NCBI RefSeq assembly: GCF_004331155.1 | Contig: NZ_SJNZ01000018.1 | Span: 1-64,000, forward strand | Source: Acinetobacter terrestris | Lineage (GTDB): Bacteria > Pseudomonadota > Gammaproteobacteria > Pseudomonadales > Moraxellaceae | Length of the DNA: 64,000 nt | Reading direction: 5' to 3' | Shown: piece after piece, positions 57,476-64,000 of the stretch | How the letters are laid out: the number at the start of each line of letters is the position of its first letter | Numbering within the stretch: position 1 is the stretch's first letter | The notes under the pieces: model-generated | Told to the model about the DNA's origin: nothing | What the model saw: the letters and a program-made list of their open reading frames with translations, nothing else | Database searches by the model: none | Program-made: the position numbers and the translations under genes

Positions 57476-57494
57476 ATAAATGATAATGACTTTC
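57476..57494. promoter_or_regulatory. Possible Fur-type operator upstream of zupT
   Basis: ATAAATGATAATGACTTTC resembles one half of the Fur box (GATAATGATAATCATTATC), with TGATAAT matching. It starts about 40 bp before the zupT ATG. Only half the palindrome is good, so this is a weak call; Zur or Mur control is equally possible. Confidence 0.3.
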
Positions 57495-57527
57495 GTTTAC
57501 AACAACAATCAGTTTATTTGAAGATTC

Positions 57528-57638
57528 TTAGTCTTCTGGTTCTTCCGGATTTTTTGCCAGATGAATGACAGACAGTACCAGACCACCCCATAATAAAACA
57601 ATGGAGAAAATCATCATGATCAATGCAGATGTATTCAT
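57528..57638 (-). CDS. Small subunit of an NSS-family amino acid transporter (MetS-like)
   Basis: A 36-residue protein, too small for most gene finders. It is one hydrophobic helix (ALIMMIFSIVLLWGGLVLSV) with a short acidic tail (NPEEPED). The ATG at 57638 is preceded by AGGAGAAGGA. It starts 10 bp after the stop of the NSS transporter gene. This matches the methionine/alanine import NSS small subunit (MetS), which in Corynebacterium works with the large subunit MetP; MetP/MetS-type pairs share this size, the single helix and the gene order. Confidence 0.8.
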   Translation of the reverse strand: MNTSALIMMIFSIVLLWGGLVLSVIHLAKNPEEPED

Positions 57639-57648
57639 ATTCCTTCTC

Positions 57649-59124
57649 CTAACTATGACGATCTTTAACTAGGCTTAATAAAATGGCGCCCAGAATAAAG
57701 AATGCAATGGTGCCCCCACCGATCACCCACAGCGTACTTGCGGGATAATCACCATAGCCTTCTGCCATGATTGATTTCAAGGTTAAACCCAATGCCAATA
57801 ATAAAGACAACGGCGTGATCACGGTCAGCATGAACTTCCAGCTGCCCCCCAGCTTCAAACTAGCATATTCGTTCACATGCGTTTCCAGCTGTTTCATCAA
57901 TGGACGGCGGAACCAAGACAATAAAATAATCGAGAACAGACCACCACCGACAATACCAATGTTGTTAGCGAAGTAGTCAATGATGTCGACAAATGTAATG
58001 GCACTATGGGACGAGAAGATTATGGTCGACACCACTGCTGAACCACCAGCAATAATGGTCACTGACTTGTTCTTTGACCAGCCAAGCTTGTCCTGGAATG
58101 CCGCAATTGGCACCTGCAGGATGCTCACCATCGAGGTTATACCCGCAACGGTTAATGACCCGAAGAATAAGAAACCGAACAGGTCACCGCCTGCGCCTAA
58201 ACTGGAAATGATTTTCGGGAAGGCAATAAAGGCCAGACCGATACCACCAGATACTACATCTTCAACTTTGGCGCCTGAGCTGAACGCCATAAAACCAAGC
58301 GCTGCAAAGACACCAATACCCGCCAAGATTTCAAAAGACGAGTTGGCCAATGCCACCACGACGCCTGAACCAGTCAGGTTAGTTTTGCGTTTCAAATAAG
58401 AAGAATAAGTCAACATAATCCCGAAGCCCACCGATAGTGAGAAGAAGATGTGACCAAAAGCTGCCAGCCAGACTTTATAATTGGTCATGGCGTCCCAGTT
58501 CGGGGTAAAGAAGGCATTTAAACCATTAACGGCACCGGGTAAACGGACCGCCTGAATCACCAGGATCGTGAATAAAATCACCAGCAATGGCATAAAGATT
58601 TTATTCGCCAGTTCTACCCCACGGCGTACCCCACCGTAAAGAATCAGCATGACCACTGCCCAAACGACCACCAGACCAAAGAACAGTACAGGCACAAAGC
58701 CGAACGTCAGCCCCTCACCATTTTGCAGGTAGCTGTTGAAGAAGAAGCCTTGAGTATCTGTTCCCCACTGCTGCCCAAAGGAATAGAACATATAACTGCC
58801 GGCCCAGGACAATACGCTGGCATAATAAATCCCGATGATCAGAGTCACCATCACCTGCCACCAACCCAGAGATTCTGCATTCATGAGTTTTTTATAGGCC
58901 ATTGGTGGTGCTTTGCGGAACTTGTGTCCGACTGCATAATCTAAAAATAATAAAGGTAAACCTGCTGCAAAAATCGCAATCAGATAAGGAATCAGGAATG
59001 CCCCGCCACCATTTTCATAGGCAATATATGGAAAGCGCCAAATATTCCCCAAACCTACTGCAGAGCCAATTGCTGCAATAATAAATCCTGATCGGGCTGA
59101 CCAGTTTTCTCGAGTATCTGTCAT
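57649..59124 (-). CDS. Sodium-dependent amino acid transporter, NSS family (MetP-like)
   Basis: A 491-residue, twelve-helix LeuT-fold symporter. RSGFIIAAIGSAVGLGNIWR and FPYIAYENGGGAFLIPYL form the unwound TM1 and the sodium site. HIFFSLSVGFGIMLTYSSYL is TM6 with the second unwound segment. The small MetS-like gene follows in the same operon, which points to methionine or alanine uptake, as in MetPS. The substrate is inferred from this pairing. Confidence 0.9.
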   Translation of the reverse strand: MTDTRENWSARSGFIIAAIGSAVGLGNIWRFPYIAYENGGGAFLIPYLIAIFAAGLPLLFLDYAVGHKFRKAPPMAYKKLMNAESLGWWQVMVTLIIGIYYASVLSWAGSYMFYSFGQQWGTDTQGFFFNSYLQNGEGLTFGFVPVLFFGLVVVWAVVMLILYGGVRRGVELANKIFMPLLVILFTILVIQAVRLPGAVNGLNAFFTPNWDAMTNYKVWLAAFGHIFFSLSVGFGIMLTYSSYLKRKTNLTGSGVVVALANSSFEILAGIGVFAALGFMAFSSGAKVEDVVSGGIGLAFIAFPKIISSLGAGGDLFGFLFFGSLTVAGITSMVSILQVPIAAFQDKLGWSKNKSVTIIAGGSAVVSTIIFSSHSAITFVDIIDYFANNIGIVGGGLFSIILLSWFRRPLMKQLETHVNEYASLKLGGSWKFMLTVITPLSLLLALGLTLKSIMAEGYGDYPASTLWVIGGGTIAFFILGAILLSLVKDRHS

Positions 59125-59536
59125 AGAACACCTAAGCCTTTAGATCCCTTTAAATGCCGCCTGTTGTTGAATTATCTGGCGAGCAAGAAAAAGTACCATT
59201 CAAAAATTAATCTTTTTATGTCTGAAGTTAGTTCTACGCCTTTTGAGCATGCTGTTCTAAATTGCAAACAGGCCGTCATCACAAAATCTTGCTTAAAGTC
59301 TTTTGCGTCTTTTTGCCTTTCAATGCTTGAACAATACCCATTTTTTCGAGCTTTTTCTGTAGTTTTTGCGGAAATTATTTAATTTTATAATCTATAAATT
59401 ATGAATTGATCAAAATATGGCTAATTTTACCGTCTGTTTAAGTTAGCGTGCTTTTTTTAAAAGGTGATATTTTTTTTATTTGTTTAGCTGAATGGCAATC
59501 AGCATCTTTCAAAATACTGATTGCCCGGAATTTTTT
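59125..59536. other. Non-coding stretch between the NSS transporter and the aldehyde dehydrogenase
   Basis: About 410 bp. Both flanking genes are on the minus strand, so the transporter promoter should lie in the right-hand part, but no convincing hexamers stand out. Short open frames at 59164-59382 and 59448-59633 have no family likeness. Confidence 0.4.
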
Positions 59537-60982
59537 TTATCTTTTAATCGCTAGAATACGCTGTTCCTGCATGTCACGAATCGCATATTGCACGCCTTCA
59601 CGTCCCAGACCGGAGTCTTTCACGCCGCCATAAGGCATGTTATCGACCCGGAAAGAGGGAATGTCATTAATAATCACGCCACCGACATGCAAGTGATCCC
59701 AGGCATACAGCATTTTATTCAGGTTCTGGGTGTACACCCCGGCCTGTAAACCAAAACGGCTGCTATTGATTCGCTCTATACCTTGTTCAAAGCTTTCATA
59801 CTTCTCAATTATTGCCACAGGCCCGAACACTTCATCTTTATATACTTCTAAAGAATCATCGACATTTTCAAGCAAAGTCGGTTCAAACATCACCCCGTTC
59901 AGCTCACCACCGACCAGCAAGCTAGCACCTTTTTCCACCGCTTTATCGACCCATTTTTTCAGGCGCAAAGCTTCTGATTCCTTAATCATCGGGCCAACCA
60001 GCGTGCTATCCAGCCGCGGATCGGCAGCTTTAATTTTTTTCAGCTGAGTCACCAATTTTTTCTTCAGTTCGGCATAGACATCTGCATGCACCAAAATGCG
60101 CTGCACACTAATACACACCTGCCCGGCGTGGTTATAAGCGCCGCCAATCAAACGATTCACCAAAGCATCGCTAATTTCAGTATCTGCATCTATCATGACG
60201 GCGGCATTACCGCCCAGCTCCAAGATCACTTTCTTGCGCCCGGCACGTGCTTTCATGTCCCAACCGACCACATCCGAGCCGGTAAAACTGAGCAGTTTGA
60301 AACGGTCATCGGTAACCAGTACATCGGCATGTTCACGCGGACAGGGTAAAATTGAAAATGCGCCTTTGGGCAAGTCGGTCTCGGCCAGAACCTCGGCGAT
60401 TTTCAATGCTGAAATAGGGGTTAAGCTGGCCGGTTTAAGCACAAATGGGCAACCCGCAGCAATTGCCGGGGCAATTTTATGTGCGGTCAGATTTAGTGGA
60501 AAATTGAACGGGCTAATTAATGAGACTGCGCCAATCGGGGCATATTTCATCATGCCTTGATAACCCGATGCGGCTGCTGTGACCGCCAAAGGAATCATGC
60601 GCCCATCGTCCAGCTGGGTGACCGCATCGGCCGCAATTTGAAAGGTATTGATAAGACGTTCCACTTCCGCCGCCGCTGCCTTGCTCGGTTTTCCGCCTTC
60701 TGCAATCAGAATTTCTGTCAACTCCGCTCGCATTTCATTAAAGCGTTTCACACAATGCAGCAAGATTTTTTGTTTTTGAAAAGGTTCCAACGCTGCCATT
60801 TCTTTTTCCGCTTTTACTGCGGACTGAATGGCTTTTGCGATGGTTTGTTCATTTGCCAAAGCCACCCGTGCATACAGCTCATGCGTATATTTATGTTCTA
60901 CTTCAAGCCATTGCTCGGTTTTAACCGCTTTACCTGCAACATACAGAGGATAATCAATCACGTTTACAGCTTTATCTGCCAT
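59537..60982 (-). CDS. NAD(P)-dependent aldehyde dehydrogenase
   Basis: A 481-residue enzyme of the ALDH superfamily. GAVSLISPFNFPLNLTAHKI (catalytic Asn), LSFTGSDVVGWDMKARAG (coenzyme), VILELGGNAAVMIDAD (general-base Glu) and NHAGQVCISVQRILVHADV (nucleophile Cys) are all intact. The ATG at 60982 has AGGA nine bases ahead and the more typical N terminus; another ATG at 61000 is open. The substrate is unknown; related enzymes oxidise simple aliphatic or aromatic aldehydes. Confidence 0.88.
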   Translation of the reverse strand: MADKAVNVIDYPLYVAGKAVKTEQWLEVEHKYTHELYARVALANEQTIAKAIQSAVKAEKEMAALEPFQKQKILLHCVKRFNEMRAELTEILIAEGGKPSKAAAAEVERLINTFQIAADAVTQLDDGRMIPLAVTAAASGYQGMMKYAPIGAVSLISPFNFPLNLTAHKIAPAIAAGCPFVLKPASLTPISALKIAEVLAETDLPKGAFSILPCPREHADVLVTDDRFKLLSFTGSDVVGWDMKARAGRKKVILELGGNAAVMIDADTEISDALVNRLIGGAYNHAGQVCISVQRILVHADVYAELKKKLVTQLKKIKAADPRLDSTLVGPMIKESEALRLKKWVDKAVEKGASLLVGGELNGVMFEPTLLENVDDSLEVYKDEVFGPVAIIEKYESFEQGIERINSSRFGLQAGVYTQNLNKMLYAWDHLHVGGVIINDIPSFRVDNMPYGGVKDSGLGREGVQYAIRDMQEQRILAIKR

Positions 60983-61129
60983 GTAAAAAATTCCTTTCAT
61001 TTTCTAGAAATAACAGCAATGCAATTTTCTTTCATTCACTATATGATGCGCTGAGTTGGACAGCAGTTCACTATATTTAAGTAACAAAATTATTTTCTAA
61101 AAATAACGGATCACATATTCAGGATATCC

Positions 61130-61822
61130 ATGCAATCACTCAAATTATTTTGCTTCATCCTTGGACTTGGCGCAGTCAGCTCTGCACAAGCCGACTTCAT
61201 TGGTGTTAAAGCCGGCATCGATTACTGGAACTATAGTGCAGATTTAAGCAATCCAGCATCAGCACTTGCACAAGCCCAACTTGAAGATGATCACGGCATG
61301 TCATTTTCGGTTGCCGTAGAACACCCGATCCCCTTTTTACCCAACGCCAAAATTAAACATACCAATTTACAGGCTGAAAGTAATCAGAGTCTTGCCGGGG
61401 TAAAAAGCCATCAGCTCGATCTGGATTATTCCGACTTCATTCTGTATTACGAAATCCTCGATAATGTGGTCTCTGCCGATGTTGGCCTGGGTGCCAAATT
61501 ACTGGATGGAAAAATCCAGCAGAACTTTACCCAAAATACTGAAGTCAATGAAACCTTACCCATGCTCTATGCAGAAGCCGGAGTCAAACTGCCATTCACG
61601 GGACTTAGTGCCAAGGCAGAAGCCAGTTTTGCCAAGTTAACTGATAGCCAAGTGACTGATGCTCAGGTAGAACTGAAATATGACTTTGTCGATACCCTAC
61701 TGGTCGATGTCGGTGCCAAAGCCGGTTATCGCATTTTAGATATCCAGCTGGAAGAAGGTTCAGACCAGGAAACCAAATTGAAATTTAAAGGACCTTATAT
61801 TGGTCTAGAAGCGCATTTCTAA
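61130..61822 (+). CDS. Small outer-membrane beta-barrel protein (TIGR04219-like)
   Basis: A 230-residue protein with a signal peptide (LFCFILGLGAVSSAQA, cut before Asp22). The mature part is strand-rich with alternating polar and aromatic residues (FIGVKAGIDYWNYSADL; DFILYYEILDNVVSADVGLG), and the last residue is Phe (LEAHF), the sorting signal for BamA. The pattern fits the TIGR04219 family of unknown-function barrels. It stands alone. Confidence 0.8.
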   Translation: MQSLKLFCFILGLGAVSSAQADFIGVKAGIDYWNYSADLSNPASALAQAQLEDDHGMSFSVAVEHPIPFLPNAKIKHTNLQAESNQSLAGVKSHQLDLDYSDFILYYEILDNVVSADVGLGAKLLDGKIQQNFTQNTEVNETLPMLYAEAGVKLPFTGLSAKAEASFAKLTDSQVTDAQVELKYDFVDTLLVDVGAKAGYRILDIQLEEGSDQETKLKFKGPYIGLEAHF

Positions 61823-61934
61823 GGCATTGTTGTACGCTTTAGCTTACATGAACTGCAGAAAACGACAGCTGTTCAAGCTGTTTGATTCACACTATATTTA
61901 ATTCATCAGGAAACAGGAAGTTTCCCAAACTAAA

Positions 61935-62037
61935 AACAATAATAATCAGTTTGAGCATCAGGATGTGAGGTAGGACAGGAGTTATACCTAAGTCACCAAT
62001 ACGAAGAAGCCCTATCAGGATGATGGGGCTTTTTTCA
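61935..62037 (+). repeat. Intergenic element, copy A, ending in a terminator
   Basis: A plus-strand stretch with CTAAAAACA..AATAA, TTTGAGCATCA and then the hairpin AAGCCC-T-ATCA / TGAT-G-GGGCTT with a T-run (62007-62035). A second copy at 63840-63958 has the same words in the same order. It follows the barrel gene by 112 bp and may be that gene's terminator, but the likeness outside the hairpin suggests a conserved short RNA. No promoter was certain. Confidence 0.5.
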
Positions 62038-62063
62038 TGCCTCAAATTAACTTCATACACACA

Positions 62064-62090
62064 TAAAAAAGCCTCCCGAAGGAGGCTTAA
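62064..62090 (-). terminator. Intrinsic terminator after the AAHS permease gene
   Basis: GCCTCC (62071-62076), a CGAA tetraloop and GGAGGC (62081-62086), with AAAAAA before it on the plus strand, so the T-run follows on the minus strand. Confidence 0.85.
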
Positions 62091-62126
62091 GTTTAAAGAG
62101 AATTTATTTTCAATAGATTCGCTGTT

Positions 62127-63488
62127 TTAAGAACGGATAGCTTGTGCAGGTGCCGCAACTTTTGGTTCAGCTTTAATTTCAGCCTTTTTTGCTGGACGGA
62201 TAAAGAAGATGGCAAGTGCGCCAATAATTCCAGGAATCGCCACCGCGATAAAATTCCATTTATGCGGCAGTTCCATGCCCAAAAGCATACCAATCACGAT
62301 TGGACCGACAATTGCCCCGGTACGACCCACTGCCGATGCCCAGCCAATACCCGTTGAACGGACTGCAACCGGATAATACTGTGCAACATAACTGTACAGT
62401 AAAATGCTGCTGCCAATTGAAGATGCACCTGCAAGGCTCACCAGTAAATAAATAACAGGCTGTGGAGAATTGAAGCCGAGTCCCACTAAAGAAAGTACGC
62501 CTACAACTAACATACCAATCAGAACGCGTTTAAAGTCAAAGCGGTCCGCTAAAACCCCTCCACTGATTGTTCCAATCACTGCGCCAACATTCAATGCCAG
62601 TAAGAACATTAAGCTGCTGCCTAAAGAATAACCCGCTGCCATCATCAGTTTTGGCAACCAGCTGCCTAATGCATAAAGCATTAATAAACACATGAAAAAT
62701 GCCAGCCAAAACAGGAATGTTCCTACCGCACGATTTTCACTGAATAATTCTTTTACTGAAGTACTTCCCGATTGATCAGTCGAAGCTAAAACCAATTGTG
62801 TATTTGCAGATACTTGTGCTGCCGGCTCAACTTTTTGTAAAAAATGACGCGCCTGATCTTGTTTGTTTGCTTTAACCAGAAAGATTAAAGATTCCGGCAG
62901 GAATTTCCAGAATAAAGGCACAAACAGTAAAGGAATCACTGCAATATAGAACATGATCTGCCAACCATAATCCGCGGTAAACCAAGTTCCACACAACGCT
63001 GCCAGAATCCCACCCATGGCATAGCCACTAAACATGGTGGTCACTAAAGTACTGCGCACACGTTGTGGTGCATATTCTGAAGTTAAAGCCACTAGATTTG
63101 GCAATACGCCGCCAATGCCCAGGCCTGCAATAAAGCGTAATATTCCAAATTCTGTAGGATTGGTGGCAAATCCACCTAAAAACGTAAACAGGCTGAACAA
63201 TGAAACGCAAATTAAAATCACTTTTTTGCGGCCAATTTTATCCGCCAACATACCAAAGCCCATTGCGCCAAACATCATGCCGGCTAAAGCTGTACTGGCC
63301 AACATGCCTGCCTGCACGGCACTCATGCCCCACTCTTGCATGAGTAATGGTAAAACTACACCATTAATGGCCAGGTCATAACCGTCAAATAACACAATAA
63401 ACAGACACCAAAGCACAAGTTTCAAGTGAAATGACTTGAACTTGGCTTGATCCACTACAGCATTTACATTCATTGTTGTCGCTGTCAT
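62127..63488 (-). CDS. Aromatic acid:H+ symporter, MFS family (BenK/PcaK-like)
   Basis: A 453-residue, twelve-helix MFS permease. LFDGYDLAINGVVLPLLMQE in TM1 holds the Asp motif (D-G-Y/F-D) that marks AAHS transporters of benzoate, 4-hydroxybenzoate and muconate. Loop 2-3 carries GMLADKIGRKKVIL, and GGVLADRFDFKRVLI is its counterpart in loop 8-9. The length and DGYDL pattern suit BenK. No catabolic genes lie beside it in the window, so the substrate is not fixed. A perfect palindrome lies about 90 bp upstream. Confidence 0.88.
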   Translation of the reverse strand: MTATTMNVNAVVDQAKFKSFHLKLVLWCLFIVLFDGYDLAINGVVLPLLMQEWGMSAVQAGMLASTALAGMMFGAMGFGMLADKIGRKKVILICVSLFSLFTFLGGFATNPTEFGILRFIAGLGIGGVLPNLVALTSEYAPQRVRSTLVTTMFSGYAMGGILAALCGTWFTADYGWQIMFYIAVIPLLFVPLFWKFLPESLIFLVKANKQDQARHFLQKVEPAAQVSANTQLVLASTDQSGSTSVKELFSENRAVGTFLFWLAFFMCLLMLYALGSWLPKLMMAAGYSLGSSLMFLLALNVGAVIGTISGGVLADRFDFKRVLIGMLVVGVLSLVGLGFNSPQPVIYLLVSLAGASSIGSSILLYSYVAQYYPVAVRSTGIGWASAVGRTGAIVGPIVIGMLLGMELPHKWNFIAVAIPGIIGALAIFFIRPAKKAEIKAEPKVAAPAQAIRS

Positions 63489-63575
63489 GAGTACTCACCT
63501 CCAATGTGAGACTTGAATTTTCACCTACAATGGGTTTCTGGCGGAATTTTGTCCACAACTTGAAAGGCATAAACC

Positions 63576-63592
63576 TATACCTTGAAGGTATA
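63576..63592. promoter_or_regulatory. Perfect palindrome upstream of the AAHS permease
   Basis: TATACCTT-G-AAGGTATA is a 17-base palindrome with eight-base arms, 88-104 bp upstream of the permease ATG on the minus strand. Another AAGGT-like half (AAAACCTT) follows at 63594. This is the likely operator for a regulator coded outside the window. Confidence 0.5.
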
Positions 63593-63839
63593 TAAAACCT
63601 TATCTGAAATAAAATGACAGGATAATACGAGCTAAGACTAGGATTTTTTGTTACATATTTTGCTGTGAACTATAGTTCATCTTTATTTTATTTAATAAAA
63701 ACAATATCTTAAAAATTTAAAATTTTATATTCGACTAAAGATGATTTGATTGAAAGATTGTCAGAGTTTGCCGCCTAAAAACCCTAAAATGATAGACACA
63801 GATATCTTCGAATACACGATTAAACGTTGGCAAAAAAGT

Positions 63840-63958
63840 ATATTTATCCAGCTAAAAACAGCAATAAAATTTGAGCATCACAATGGATAAATACAACCGA
63901 AGTGATCTTAAAGCTACTGATATAAACAAAGCCCTATCAGTCTAGGGCTTGTTTTATT
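63840..63958 (+). repeat. Intergenic element, copy B, ending in a terminator
   Basis: TATATTTAT, CTAAAAACA..AATAA, TTTGAGCATCA and, at 63940-63958, AAGCCCTA..TAGGGCTT, the same words as in copy A. No plus-strand coding gene precedes it. This makes a short transcript of its own more likely than a plain gene terminator. The stem has a six-base loop and the T-run is broken by a G. Confidence 0.5.
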
Positions 63959-64000
63959 AATGTATTAATGCAGACTTTCCAAGCTTTTTAGATAAGCCAC

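Overview
The window is chromosomal DNA from an Acinetobacter species, probably not A. baumannii. The evidence is the gene content and protein sequences: a capsule (K) locus whose wza/wzc block reads towards fkpA, an 894-residue Ppc, and FkpA, RutG-like and BenK-like proteins of Acinetobacter type. No species marker is present, so I do not name one.

Region 1 (1-22.2 kb) is the surface-polysaccharide locus. It opens at the left edge with the end of an IS3-family element. On the minus strand follow a lone GT2 glycosyltransferase, an initiating sugar-phosphate transferase (ItrA-like), three GT4 and one GT2 glycosyltransferases, a Wzy polymerase, a Wzx flippase, and the dTDP-3-amino-3,6-dideoxyhexose genes fdtB-fdtA-rmlA-rmlB. 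A 740-bp AT-rich divergent region separates these from the export genes wza and wzc on the plus strand. A large UDP-GlcNAc 4,6-dehydratase (Gdr type) lies between wzc and fkpA. Several parts are decayed: wzb is a pseudogene, an aminotransferase upstream of gdr survives only as a frameshifted tail, an IS5-family transposase relic flanks the initiating transferase, and no acyltransferase gene is found next to fdtA/fdtB. The locus looks like a capsule type that was swapped and then eroded.

Region 2 (22.7-35.9 kb) is ordinary housekeeping DNA: two fkpA paralogues, a dienelactone hydrolase, a HIT protein, mutY, an M23 lipoprotein, tag, a zinc alcohol dehydrogenase, a LysR/dkgB/MFS group, a START-domain protein, dapB, dnaJ and a small membrane protein.

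Region 3 (35.9-49.9 kb) holds an RND efflux pair with a divergent TetR regulator, ppc, a uracil/xanthine-type permease, a LysR/TauE convergent pair, an orphan CHAP-like cysteine hydrolase, a chorismate mutase-like protein and a protein that looks like two DsbA-type folds in tandem.

Region 4 (49.9-64 kb) holds two different ilvD types, fmt-rsmB, a ZIP metal transporter, an NSS transporter with a 36-residue small subunit, an aldehyde dehydrogenase, a small outer-membrane barrel and an aromatic-acid (AAHS) permease. Two related short intergenic elements ending in a similar hairpin flank the permease gene. I did not find a clearly new defence or mobile system. The best leads are the eroded capsule locus, the paired terminator elements, a structured intergenic repeat near 51.9 kb and the orphan CHAP-like enzyme.
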